DNA from: Fretibacterium fastidiosum
Lineage (GTDB): Bacteria > Synergistota > Synergistia > Synergistales > Aminobacteriaceae
DNA length: 64,000 nucleotides
Reading direction: 5' to 3'
Assembly: GCF_964642095.1 (NCBI RefSeq)
Contig: NZ_OZ209244.1
Span: 2,728,001-2,792,000 of the forward strand
This document shows positions 34,399 to 41,930 of the stretch, piece after piece. The notes beneath the pieces are model-generated. The model saw nothing but the letters and a program-made list of their open reading frames with translations, made no database searches and was not told where the DNA came from. The position numbers were made by a program, and so were the translations under genes. How positions within the stretch are numbered: the first letter of the stretch is position 1; the number at the start of each line of letters is the position of its first letter.

Positions 34399-34725
34399 CT
34401 AACCCGATATCCTGGAGAGGGACTGATAGGCGTCCACCAACTTATTGCGCAGCTCCATGAGGAGCTTCAGGGAGACCTCGGCGCGCGACGAGGCGAGGAC
34501 CACCTCGGAGATGTCCGTCACCTCGCCGATGGCCAGCCGGCGCACCTTGTCGTCGGCCTCGAGCTGAAGCGAGTTCACCTTCCGTATCGAAGCGGAGAGC
34601 ATATCGTCAAATGAAACTTCGGGCGCCTCCGGCGCCTCAGTGAAGATTCGCCGCGCTGTCGGCTTCGGCTTTTCCTCTATGCTTTCAACCTTCACTTGAG
34701 ATAAGTCCAATAACAGGCGATCCAC
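34399..34725 (-). CDS. fliE: Flagellar hook-basal body complex protein FliE
   Basis: FliE joins the MS ring to the rod. The 108-residue product ends in the family signature: VSFDDMLSASIRKVNSLQLEADDKVRRLAIGEVTDISEVVLASSRAEVSLKLLMELRNKLVDAYQ (shown only to locate the domain: residues about 37-101). The GTG at 34725 with GGAGG 8 bp upstream is preferred over a TTG two codons earlier. It is the first gene of the operon in this window; flgB and flgC, usually just upstream, are absent here. Confidence 0.93.
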   Translation of the reverse strand: MDRLLLDLSQVKVESIEEKPKPTARRIFTEAPEAPEVSFDDMLSASIRKVNSLQLEADDKVRRLAIGEVTDISEVVLASSRAEVSLKLLMELRNKLVDAYQSLSRISG

Positions 34726-35224
34726 TGTCAAGCCCTCCAGTCAGAGATACGAACTCCCCTTTATTCGGTATAACAAGCTCCTCATGAAAACGGCGGCCAT
34801 GCCAGATCGTTACCGAGGTGCGTGAGCACTGCGCACAGGCCCTCCGCACCGGAGGGGCTTCGTCGTCACCGCACGCTGCCCTTGAGCCGGGTAAAGGCCA
34901 CATGTCGGAAGAGATTTGAACTTCCCTCGTCCGGCTCCCGCGCCGCGGTCGACCCCAAGGCGGCGATCCCGCTCCCATCCCTGAGGCTTTTCGTATAGCA
35001 TACCATGAAATACGCATCGCGTGGAAGCCCGCACAAAAATTTCCCCGCCTCGGAATTTTTCTCGCCTCTCTGCACGATCGTTACTTAATTGTAATATACT
35101 GTGGAATGAATTGAAATAGCCAACGCGAGGCCTGCGGGGCCCGGACGTTCCGCAGAAGGTCGCGCCGCAGACGGCGCCAGACCCCTCGCAAAGGTTTTTA
35201 CGATACGGGCGGAGGTTGGAGCCA
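34726..35224. promoter_or_regulatory. Divergent intergenic region between fliE and rqcH
   Basis: About 500 bp without a convincing gene, separating the leftward flagellar operon from rightward rqcH. The only AT-rich part is 35078-35120. It contains plus-strand TATACT (35095-35100), a possible -10 for rqcH with a poor -35, and minus-strand TACAAT, a possible -10 for the fliE operon. Other sequence (34760-35040) reads as GC-rich non-coding DNA; an open frame there (34685-35017) overlaps the fliE start and has no coding character. Confidence 0.35.
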
Positions 35225-36910
35225 ATGGCATTTGGACCGGAGTTCATCCGCGGCCTCAGGGCCGCCATCAGCACGAAGCTCCCCTGGCGCGTGGCCAGGG
35301 TGGAGGGGGGCGAGTCCTGGGCCGCCCTGAAGGTGTCCTACGGGGACCTGTGGCTCATCCTGTCGTGGGGGGCGGGGGCTGCGGGCTGCTGCCTGGCGGG
35401 CAGCGGGGAGACGGCGGCCCTGAAAAAGGGCGCGCCGGCCCGCGCGCCCATCACCGAGGCGCTGAAGAGCCGCGCGGTCCGCGGGGACATCGTCGCCGTG
35501 CGCCAGGTCAACGACGACCGGGTCCTCGAATTCCAACTCCGCCGCCGCGTGGCCGCGGGGACGGCGATCGGCTACTACCTCGTCCTGGAGGCGACGGAGC
35601 CCGTGGGGAACCTGCTGCTGCTGGACGAGGACCGCAGGATCGAGGAGGCCGCGCGGCACTCCGCTCCGGACCGGAACCGTTACCGGACGCTCCTGCCCGG
35701 CCACGACTACGCGCCGCCCCCGGCCTTCGACGGTCCCCTGCCCTCCTCCCTCTCCTCTCTCGCCTTTTCGGACGTGCCCGACCTTGCGGGCATCGGCCGC
35801 CCCCTGACGCGCCTCGTCCAGTCCCACTGGGAGGAACGGGACCCCTCCACCTGGCTCTCAGCCCTTCAGGACGCCGTCACGGACGCGCCGCTCCCCTGCC
35901 AGGTCACCGCGAAGAACTACGTGACGCGCTTCGGCATCCTCCTCCCCGAGGCCGTGCCCCTGGGCGACGATCCCCTGCAGGCGGCCGCGCGGGGCGTGCT
36001 GGCCCCCATGATGCGACGGGGGCGGGACCGCCTTCTCCACGAGCTGGACCAGCGGCTGAAGCGTGCGGTGAAGGCGCGGGAACGACGCCTGGACGGCCTC
36101 CGCAAGCAGCTCAAGAACTGCGCGGAGGCGGAGGACCTCCGACGAAAGGGAGAGGCGCTCCTGGCCCACCTCGCGGAGGTTCCCGCAGGAGCCGGGGAGG
36201 TGACCCTCACGACGTGGGAGGGGGAACGGCTCACCATCGCGCTGGACGCGCGCCTGTCGCCCTCGCGCAACGCCGAACGGTACTTCAGGAGGTATCGCAA
36301 GGGCAAGGGCGACCCCGCCGCCATTCGGGACGAGCTGCGGGCTCAGGAGAGCGCCATCAGCGAGATCCTGGAGCAGCACGACCTCCTGGAGGCCATCGAC
36401 GACCCGGAGGCCTTCGAGGAGGCCCTTCGGGACATCGAGGAGTGGCTGGCCCCGGAGGACAGAAGGCAGGATGCCAAAAAGAAAAAGGGGAAAAAAGGAA
36501 AGGGGGGCGAACGCACTCCACCCTTCCTGAGCTTTGCCGTCGAGGGGCTGACCGTCCTGGTGGGGCTCTCGGCGCGCGGCAACCGCTACGTCACCTTCAA
36601 GCAGGCACGGCCGGAGGACATCTGGATGCACGCCCATGAACTGCCCGGCTCCCACGTCATCATCCGGGGCGCCCGCGACCGCGCGGCTCTCGAGGGCGAG
36701 CACCGGGCCGTGCTAGAGTTCGCGGCCTCCCTGGCCGCGGCACACTCAAAGGGCAGGAACGCCGGCTCCGTCCCCATCGACTACACGGAGCGGCGGCACG
36801 TCCGCTCCGTTCCGGGAACCATCGCCCTCGTGACCTACACGAACCCCGGCACCCTGCGCGCCGTGCCCCACGCCGGGGGAGGGCTGCCGGCGAAGCCGGA
36901 GGGGGACTAG
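35225..36910 (+). CDS. rqcH: NFACT family protein RqcH (Rqc2 homologue)
   Basis: RqcH binds stalled 50S-peptidyl-tRNA complexes and adds alanine tails for degradation; older names are FbpA or fibronectin-binding protein. The 561-residue product shows NFACT-N (N-terminal half, ALKVSYGDLWLILSWG, VGNLLLLDED), the coiled-coil middle (ELDQRLKRAVKARERRLDGLRKQL) and NFACT-R at the C-terminus (VGLSARGNRYVTFKQARPEDIWMHAHELPGSHVIIR, where family members have the D/H-rich loop). It is the only large rightward gene between 1 and 38 kb. The ATG at 35225 has GGAGG 9 bp upstream; a Lys-rich KKKKGKKGKGG stretch precedes NFACT-R. Confidence 0.93.
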   Translation: MAFGPEFIRGLRAAISTKLPWRVARVEGGESWAALKVSYGDLWLILSWGAGAAGCCLAGSGETAALKKGAPARAPITEALKSRAVRGDIVAVRQVNDDRVLEFQLRRRVAAGTAIGYYLVLEATEPVGNLLLLDEDRRIEEAARHSAPDRNRYRTLLPGHDYAPPPAFDGPLPSSLSSLAFSDVPDLAGIGRPLTRLVQSHWEERDPSTWLSALQDAVTDAPLPCQVTAKNYVTRFGILLPEAVPLGDDPLQAAARGVLAPMMRRGRDRLLHELDQRLKRAVKARERRLDGLRKQLKNCAEAEDLRRKGEALLAHLAEVPAGAGEVTLTTWEGERLTIALDARLSPSRNAERYFRRYRKGKGDPAAIRDELRAQESAISEILEQHDLLEAIDDPEAFEEALRDIEEWLAPEDRRQDAKKKKGKKGKGGERTPPFLSFAVEGLTVLVGLSARGNRYVTFKQARPEDIWMHAHELPGSHVIIRGARDRAALEGEHRAVLEFAASLAAAHSKGRNAGSVPIDYTERRHVRSVPGTIALVTYTNPGTLRAVPHAGGGLPAKPEGD

Positions 36911-36915
36911 GCGCC

Positions 36916-37686
36916 TCAGCGCAGGAGCGGGACGTTCGCCTCCCGACCCACCAGACGGGCGAACTCCAGGGCCCGCAGGCCCGACGCGCTCCTGAGCCCC
37001 CTCAGGGCGCCCCGGTCCAGCAGGAGGGCGACAAGCTCCGGCGGGGCCAGGGCCGCGGCCGCCATCAGGGGGGTGACCCCCTCCTCCCCCCAGAGGGGGC
37101 ACCGCGCGTTGACGTCCGCCCCGGCATCCAGCAGGAGGCGCGCCTTCTCCAGTCCGCCATCCTCCGCCAGGAGCGCGGACGTCAGAGGGGATCGTCCCTC
37201 GCCGTCTTTGGCCAGGGGGTTTGCCCCGCGCTCCAGAAGGAGCTCGACCTGCCGGGCCGATCCGTGCTCCGCCGCCAGGTGCAGAGGAGTCCCTCCGCCG
37301 GCCGGACCGTTGGGGTCGGCGCCGAAGTCCAGAAGGAGCTCCGTGAGCCCGGCGAAGGCGCTGCCCTTCTCCAGCGAGAGGGCGAGGGGCGTGCGCCCCT
37401 CCTCGTCCGCGGCGTCCGCCTCCGCGCCGTGCAGGAGCAGCAGCCGCGCCACCTCAACGTGCGTGGAGAGCGGCACGCGCACCCCGGCCGCGACGGTGCA
37501 GTACAGGGGGCTCCGCCCCCGCTCGTCGCGTCCCGCGGCACGCTCCCCCGCCTCCAGGGCCCCGCGGACGGCCTGAACGTCTCCCAAGGCGCAAAGTTCA
37601 GCCAACTCCGCGCCACACGCCGGAGAAAGGAGCAGGAAAGCCGCCAGCGCGCCGCCGAAGAACCGCGCCACGAACCGCCTCACCAC
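36916..37686 (-). CDS. Secreted ankyrin-repeat protein
   Basis: The 256-residue product has an N-terminal signal peptide (RRFVARFFGGALAAFLLLSPACGA) and then about six ankyrin repeats. Clear ones include GRTPLALSLEKGSAFAGLTELLLDFGADPN, GTPLHLAAEHGSARQVELLLERGANPL and VTPLMAAAALAPPELVALLLDRGA. It would act outside the cytoplasm in protein binding; partner unknown. The first GTG of a GTG-GTG pair (37686) has GGAGG 8 bp upstream. Its 5' leader contains a block (37698-37780) shared with the CMD gene of the arsenosugar cluster. It converges with rqcH, 5 bp apart. Confidence 0.83.
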   Translation of the reverse strand: MVRRFVARFFGGALAAFLLLSPACGAELAELCALGDVQAVRGALEAGERAAGRDERGRSPLYCTVAAGVRVPLSTHVEVARLLLLHGAEADAADEEGRTPLALSLEKGSAFAGLTELLLDFGADPNGPAGGGTPLHLAAEHGSARQVELLLERGANPLAKDGEGRSPLTSALLAEDGGLEKARLLLDAGADVNARCPLWGEEGVTPLMAAAALAPPELVALLLDRGALRGLRSASGLRALEFARLVGREANVPLLR

Positions 37687-37697
37687 AGACGACACCT

Positions 37698-37780
37698 CCT
37701 CGTAGAATAAGTAATGTGGAAGTGGTACCAGGGATGGTAAACTACTTCCAGGTTTGTCGGGAAAGCTCGTTACCTCCTTG
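37698..37780 (-). repeat. Leader block L, copy 1 (conserved hairpin upstream of ankyrin gene)
   Basis: Read on the minus strand this runs from an AAGGAGGT-like site through CTTTCCCGACAAACCTGG to the gene's own GAGGAGG. It includes GGAAGT-AGTT-TACCA-tccc-TGGTA-CC-ACTTCC, two nested stems. Apart from about eight substitutions the block is identical to 43268-43286 plus 43449-43515, where MITE C splits it. Both copies supply the ribosome-binding site region of unrelated genes. Confidence 0.7.
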
Positions 37781-37870
37781 CAGGATACGGGCCAGCCGAC
37801 CCCGCCCTGCGCTCTATTATGGCAGACCGCCGGGGAAAAATCGACTCCGACCCCGCCCGCTCCGCAAAAT

Positions 37871-37898
37871 TTGACAACGTCCCAAACTTGGATATAAT
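37871..37898 (+). promoter_or_regulatory. Promoter of tRNA-Ser
   Basis: Plus-strand TTGACA (37871-37876), a 16-bp spacer and TATAAT (37893-37898), both consensus, with tRNA-Ser starting 15 bp downstream. Confidence 0.75.
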
Positions 37899-37913
37899 GA
37901 TTGAGTTTTGTGC

Positions 37914-38003
37914 GGAGAAGTGGCCGAGTGGTCGAAGGCGGTTGACTCGAAATCAACTGAGCGGCTTGCCGTTCCGTGAGTTCGAATCTCACCTTCTCCG
38001 CCA
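37914..38003 (+). tRNA. tRNA-Ser (anticodon CGA)
   Basis: A 90-nt tRNA with a long variable arm, as in class II tRNAs. Acceptor GGAGAAG pairs with CTTCTCC, followed by GCCA. The anticodon stem-loop is TTGACTCGAAATCAA with anticodon CGA (reads UCG). The variable arm is GAGCGGCTTGCCGTTC and the T loop is GTGAGTTCGAATCTCAC. Confidence 0.96.
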
Positions 38004-38045
38004 TTTAACGTATTTCCTCGTCTTCAAATAATCGAAGGTTGAAGG

Positions 38046-38067
38046 GCCGGTCTGCGACCGGCTTTTT
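38046..38067 (+). terminator. Rho-independent terminator after tRNA-Ser
   Basis: GCCGGTC-tgc-GACCGGC, a perfect 7-bp stem, is followed by TTTTTGTTTG on the plus strand, 43 bp after the tRNA. Confidence 0.8.
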
Positions 38068-38148
38068 GTTTGTGTTTGCACTCTGATACGCGTCAATGCA
38101 CGAGGCCTTTTTCAACTTCTGTTGCGTCTGCTCTGACAATCCAGCTGA

Positions 38149-38310
38149 TACCAATTCGCGTCTAATGTGGATTGCCTCCCCTGAAAGGGGAGGTGGTTCG
38201 CGTCAGCGAACCGGAGGGGTTGTTTCTCAGGCTCAACACCCCCCAGCCCCTTCGGGGCAGCCCCCCTTGCAGGGGGGCCTTTCTTGCCCTTCTTTAAACG
38301 CGAATTGGTA
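38149..38310. mobile_element. MITE copy B, 162 bp, flanked by TGA target duplication
   Basis: Same element as 27416-27574 and 43287-43445. Its ends are the best preserved: TACCAATTCGCGTCTAA at the left and the inverted TTTAAACGCGAATTGGTA at the right. It is flanked by TGA on both sides (38146-38148 and 38311-38313), while the other copies are flanked by TAA; all fit a TNA target. It lies in the 421-bp gene-free stretch 38004-38424 between tRNA-Ser and the MNT gene. Confidence 0.9.
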
Positions 38311-38424
38311 TGAGATGAAAGAAGTCTTTTTGTTTCCTTGGTCCCGATAGTCCATCCCATGGTCCTGAAAACTTTATTTTGGGGTATTATAACATTCACC
38401 GGAGGATGGCATCGGGAGGTGAGC

Positions 38425-38742
38425 ATGATGCTGAACGATACAAGCCTGGCCTTCATCCGTTCCGTTGCCGAGGAATACGGTGCCGCTCGCCTATTGCTCT
38501 TCGGCTCCTGCCTAGCAGGACCGGAAGGTGAGGCCAGGGACATCGACCTCGCCGTGGAGGGGTTGTCCCTGAAGGACTATCATGCCTTTTGGGATCGTCT
38601 TCTGTGGGCTGACGAACTTGGCGGAAAGCCGGTTGACGTCATTCGGGTGGAGGACAACGGTTTCCTTGTTCCGATCATTCTTGACGAAGGGGCGGAGATC
38701 TATGCTGTCCGAGAGCCACAAAAAATCGCTCCGCCCCCGTGA
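38425..38742 (+). CDS. MNT-type minimal nucleotidyltransferase
   Basis: The 105-residue product is a minimal nucleotidyltransferase of the pol-beta fold. It has the GS motif at G27-S28 (LLLFGSCLAG) and the metal-binding pair D39-x-D41 in ARDIDLAVEG, with a third acidic position likely in PVDVIRVE. MNT proteins usually act as antitoxins that AMPylate a HEPN-domain toxin encoded next door. No HEPN gene is present here; the next gene lies on the other strand. It may be an orphan or use a distant partner. ATG 38425 or 38428 follows GGAGG at 5-8 bp. Confidence 0.83.
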   Translation: MMLNDTSLAFIRSVAEEYGAARLLLFGSCLAGPEGEARDIDLAVEGLSLKDYHAFWDRLLWADELGGKPVDVIRVEDNGFLVPIILDEGAEIYAVREPQKIAPPP

Positions 38743-38750
38743 AGGCAAAG

Positions 38751-40271
38751 TTACAGTTCCTCCCGAACAACCAGGGAATACCGGCGCGACCGTCCATTTC
38801 CAGTCGCCTGGACCACGCCCTCTTCCGCGAGTTCTGAAAGAAGAACCCGCACCCTTGCCGGACTGAGGCCGATATGCCGCGCAATTTCCCCGGTCCTGGC
38901 GCCCCCCTCGGAGGCAAGGAAGGCAGCGATCTTCACCCGGTTCTCCAGGGTCTTCGCGGCCTTACCATTACCGCCATTCGCCTCCGTTTTTTCCGCTTGT
39001 TTTTTCCGCTTGTTTTTTCCGCTTGCTTTTTCCGCTTGTTTTGGGATGAAAGCAAGCGTTAAGATCGTGCGATCCGGGTTGTACTGTTCCTCGATGACGG
39101 GCTCTCTCCAGCCCTGGGACTCCCACACCGCGTAGATATCCGGAACGCCGCTCCCGGCGCGCTCCCCGATGCCGATCATGTTGAACATCTTCATCAGCGC
39201 CTTGTTCCGCGGGTCGGAGATGCCCCCCTTCAACATCTGCTCCCTGCCCGTGCGGATGTAGCCGGGGTTCTCCATGACAATGGCGTCGCTGCCCTTCTTG
39301 ATGACGACGCCCCGCGCCACGAAGAAGTCCGTGTTCACCAGACAGTTGGCCAGGGCCTCACGGAGGGCTTTGTGAACGGGGGTATCGTCGACGCGCGTCA
39401 CGCCCTCCAGCTTGAAGGGTCTCTTCAAATCTTTCACAAGCTTTGAGTACACGAGGAAGAAAAAATCGAACAGGTTCCCCGTCCAGTCCCCGGAGCTCGA
39501 CTGCAGGCGGTCCGTCCACCGAATGGCGGGGTCCAGCATCTCGCGGTAGTCCAGGAAGTACTCTGGGTACTCGTCCAGGATGCGGAACTCCTCGCCGAAC
39601 ATCAAAAGTCCTGCCGCCGTGGGGTGCAGCCTTTGATCCGCCTTTGCCCTCTTTGCCGCGCCGATCCGCTCCAGGTATTCCTCATCGCCCAGGCTTTCCC
39701 AGACATGCCCGGTGCGGTAGGCACTGTGCCGGTTCCGGTAGGCGTGAACCGTGTCCAGGTTCAGGTCATCGATCTCAAAATTTTCGAGGACCTTCATGTC
39801 GAAGGTTTCCTCCGTCTGGTCGCGAAGCATGGCCTTGATCTCGCTTCGCGTGCAGTGGTAATCCCCCTCACCGTTTCGGCGGAACGTGCCCTCAAAGAGG
39901 TCGTCGTTGATATAGACGGGCCTGACCTCGCGCTCCGCCCTCGGAACGCGGATGGAGAGGACAAGGTCCTCCCCCACCTTGTAGTCCTTCACATCCTCGT
40001 CGACCAGGAGGTTGACGCTCACCTTTTTGCCGTCGTTAAGGACGCTCCACAGATCCCTTCGCAGCTTCTCCACGTCCTTCGCGTCAAGCCCGGTCGTCAC
40101 GAAGCTGCCATCCTTCTTCTCGCTCACCCCAAGCAGAATAAGGCCCCCATAGCCGTTCGCCATGGAGGAGTAGGTCTCCCAGAGGCTCCTGGGCAGGCCG
40201 CCTTTCGCCCCCTTGACCTCGAGGCGGTTACCCTCCCGGTACTCCTCGAACTTCCCGATATCAAACTCCAT
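38751..40271 (-). CDS. AlbA_2/Schlafen-type DNA-binding ATPase-like protein
   Basis: The 506-residue product begins with an AlbA_2 (Schlafen core) domain: YREGNRLEVKGAKGGLPRSLWETYSSMANGYGGLILLGV (residues about 10-48). A RecG-like middle follows (HPTAAGLLMFGEEFRILDEYPEYFLDY) and then an HATPase_c_4-type region (REALANCLVNTDFFVARGVVI, IGERAGSGVPDIYAVW). After a Lys/Glu-rich linker built from a 13-bp DNA repeat comes a winged helix (VKIAAFLASEGGARTGEIARHIGLSPARVRVLLSELAEEG). Such proteins are often called transcriptional regulators; the target is unknown. The ATG at 40271 has GGAGG 8 bp upstream. Confidence 0.85.
   Translation of the reverse strand: MEFDIGKFEEYREGNRLEVKGAKGGLPRSLWETYSSMANGYGGLILLGVSEKKDGSFVTTGLDAKDVEKLRRDLWSVLNDGKKVSVNLLVDEDVKDYKVGEDLVLSIRVPRAEREVRPVYINDDLFEGTFRRNGEGDYHCTRSEIKAMLRDQTEETFDMKVLENFEIDDLNLDTVHAYRNRHSAYRTGHVWESLGDEEYLERIGAAKRAKADQRLHPTAAGLLMFGEEFRILDEYPEYFLDYREMLDPAIRWTDRLQSSSGDWTGNLFDFFFLVYSKLVKDLKRPFKLEGVTRVDDTPVHKALREALANCLVNTDFFVARGVVIKKGSDAIVMENPGYIRTGREQMLKGGISDPRNKALMKMFNMIGIGERAGSGVPDIYAVWESQGWREPVIEEQYNPDRTILTLAFIPKQAEKASGKNKRKKQAEKTEANGGNGKAAKTLENRVKIAAFLASEGGARTGEIARHIGLSPARVRVLLSELAEEGVVQATGNGRSRRYSLVVREEL
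38987..39038. repeat. 13-bp tandem repeat, four units, inside the AlbA_2 gene
   Basis: Four head-to-tail copies of TTTTTTCCGCTTG: three exact (38987-38999, 39000-39012, 39013-39025) and one with T to C at its first base (39026-39038), followed by a partial unit. On the coding (minus) strand the unit is CAAGCGGAAAAAA. Thirteen is not a multiple of three, so the three frames are used in turn (QAEK, ASGKN, KRKK). It lies between the ATPase-like region and the winged helix. Confidence 0.92.
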
Positions 40272-40386
40272 GGTGTTCCCCTCCGGCCTCGCTCCACCCC
40301 AAAGGCATTGAATACCACGTCCTCCGCCAGTCGTTCCAGAGGGCGTTTTGCCGATCCAAATGCTGATTTTCACCCTGTTTCGGCAT
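40261..40386 (-). CDS. Small leader ORF (41 aa) overlapping the AlbA_2 gene start
   Basis: The ATG at 40386 has a near-perfect Shine-Dalgarno (AAGGAGG, 8 bp away) and encodes a 41-residue peptide that starts MPKQGENQHLDRQNALWND and is rich in Trp (four residues). Its stop lies 11 bp inside the AlbA_2 coding sequence in another frame, so ribosomes finishing it would be placed at the AlbA_2 start. No homology was recognised. It lies between the promoter at 40433-40461 and the gene and could be a coupling or regulatory peptide. Confidence 0.5.
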   Translation of the reverse strand: MPKQGENQHLDRQNALWNDWRRTWYSMPLGWSEAGGEHHGV

Positions 40387-40432
40387 GGGGACAGCCTCCT
40401 TGATCGCGATGATGAGGGAACAAGTCAAGTCA

Positions 40433-40461
40433 AGTATAGTGTGGTGAGAAAAGGATGTCAA
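40433..40461 (-). promoter_or_regulatory. Sigma-70-type promoter for the small ORF and AlbA_2 gene
   Basis: Minus-strand TTGACA (40456-40461), a 17-bp spacer and TATACT (40433-40438). Predicted start near 40426, about 40 nt before the small ORF and 155 nt before the AlbA_2 start. A TTGACTTGACTTG direct repeat follows at once (about 40422-40435). Confidence 0.7.
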
Positions 40462-40505
40462 ACACATGGGCCCTCCCCAAACCACAGGGGAAATTGATCC
40501 CTCGT

Positions 40506-41189
40506 TCACACGGCCCCCCTTCCAAGCAGCCGCTCCAGGCAGGACCGGGTTGCCGCGCCGTACGGGTGCCGCTCCTCCAGAAAGGCGTGCAGGTCTTCCG
40601 GGGTATCGAGGTCCCGGTACGAGTCCGTCTCCGCGCAGATGCAGCCCAGGCCTCGGGCCCGCTCCAGCGTTCCGAGCCGGACGCCGCCGCTGCCCCATGG
40701 GGCGGAGATGTCGAAGAGCTCCGGGATCGCCCTTTTGAGGCCAATGAGCCAGTACCCGCCGTCGGGGGTCGGCCCCAGGACGACGTCGGCCTCCGCCAGG
40801 AGGTCGAATGCCCTGCGGATGCTGTCGGGCCGCATCTGGGGGATGTCCGTCCCGACGATCGCCGCCCGTTCGTACCCCGCCTCGAAGGCGTCCCGGGCCG
40901 CGGCGAGCATCCGGTCACCGAGGGTGAGGCCCCGCTGTCCGCGGAGCGCGAAGGCGGCGGGGATCAGGTCGGAGTACGCCTCGGGCCGGCCGCTCCCCGT
41001 CCAGTAGAGGAAGAGGTCCGCCCGGTCCCGGAGCTCCAGGGCTGTGGCGAACGCATCGGCCCAGAAGCTTCGGTGCAGGGCCTCCCTCTGCCCCTCGTCC
41101 AGCAGGGGCGAGAGGCGCGTCTTGGTCTCCGAGCCGATCGGAAGCCGGGAGAAAAGGATCAAAGCCTCGGATTTTTTCGTCGCTTTCAT
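40506..41189 (-). CDS. TIGR04282-type glycosyltransferase (arsenosugar cluster)
   Basis: The 227-residue product is a GT-A fold transferase of the TIGR04282/DUF2064 kind: LILFSRLPIGSETKTRLSPLLDEGQREALHRSF, ERAAIVGTDIPQMRPDSIRRAF, VVLGPTPDGGYWLIGLKR and YRDLDTPEDL. This family is regularly found with TIGR04283 and ArsS in arsenosugar gene clusters, although its reaction is not proven. Its ATG at 41189 overlaps the stop of the upstream glycosyltransferase by 4 bp. It is the last gene of the operon. Confidence 0.87.
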   Translation of the reverse strand: MKATKKSEALILFSRLPIGSETKTRLSPLLDEGQREALHRSFWADAFATALELRDRADLFLYWTGSGRPEAYSDLIPAAFALRGQRGLTLGDRMLAAARDAFEAGYERAAIVGTDIPQMRPDSIRRAFDLLAEADVVLGPTPDGGYWLIGLKRAIPELFDISAPWGSGGVRLGTLERARGLGCICAETDSYRDLDTPEDLHAFLEERHPYGAATRSCLERLLGRGAV

Positions 41190-41902
41190 GGGTCCGCATC
41201 GCGTCCTTTCTCCCCGCGGCGCCCCTCGTAGAGGGTCCGCAGCACCTCGGTCGGCACCCCCAGGATGTAGAGCGCCTTGATCGTGTGGATCTTCATCAGC
41301 GTCCTCAGCCGGCCGTTCCGGATGAAGCGCCGGGCCGAGGTCCCCACCGGCGTATCCAGGGCCCGGATCAGCCCTTTGCGGTGCAGCGGCCGCAGGCGCC
41401 TCGCGAGCTCCCAGTCCTCCATCAGCGCAAGGGGCGCGAAGCCGCCGAGCGAGTCGAAGACGTCCCGCCGCAAAAACAGGGCCTGATCTCCGAAGATCAG
41501 GCCGAAGCGTCGTGCCCGCGTGTGGGACGTGCGCTCCACGAAGCGCATGAACCGGTCGTCCGCGTCGTAGAAATGGAGCCGGAAGAACCCGCCGACGCAG
41601 CCCTCCGAGAGGGCGAGCGCGATGTCGGTCAGGCTCGACGGGGCGACTTGGGCGTCCCCGTGCACGAACCACAGCACGCCGCCCCGCGCGGCGCAGGCCC
41701 CCGCGTTCAGCTGGAGGGCCCGGCCCCTGCCGCAGCGTACGACGCGGACTCCGGACACGGCCTCCGCCGCCTCGACCGTGCCGTCCGTGCTGCCTCCGTC
41801 GGCGACGACGACCTCCTTCTCCCCGGAAAGGGCGGACAGGGACTCCAGGAGCCCCGTGATGCGTGCGCATTCGTTCAGGGTGGGGACGACGATCGAGATC
41901 AT
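41186..41902 (-). CDS. TIGR04283-type family 2 glycosyltransferase (arsenosugar cluster)
   Basis: The 238-residue product is a GT2 glycosyltransferase: ISIVVPTLNECARITGLLESL, VVVADGGSTDGTVE, RGRALQLNAGACAARGGVLWFVHGDAQV with the DxD-like metal motif HGDAQ, and FGDQALFLRRDVFDSLGGF. This is the TIGR04283 pattern of proteins encoded beside ArsS. The ATG at 41902 fits the usual family start; a GTG at 41929 just after the arsS stop is possible. It lies between arsS and the TIGR04282 gene with short gaps or overlap. Confidence 0.87.
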   Translation of the reverse strand: MISIVVPTLNECARITGLLESLSALSGEKEVVVADGGSTDGTVEAAEAVSGVRVVRCGRGRALQLNAGACAARGGVLWFVHGDAQVAPSSLTDIALALSEGCVGGFFRLHFYDADDRFMRFVERTSHTRARRFGLIFGDQALFLRRDVFDSLGGFAPLALMEDWELARRLRPLHRKGLIRALDTPVGTSARRFIRNGRLRTLMKIHTIKALYILGVPTEVLRTLYEGRRGEKGRDADP

Positions 41903-41930
41903 GACGCGACCGGGGCGCTCCAGGACCACA

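Noticed and set aside
34685..35017. 110-codon minus-strand frame upstream of fliE
   Set aside because: Overlaps the fliE start in another frame, has mixed Arg/Gly/Pro composition and no ribosome-binding site.
36916..38004. N-terminal extension of the ankyrin protein to 38004
   Set aside because: It would cross the tRNA-Ser gene and the leader block; the signal peptide right after GTG 37686 fixes the start.
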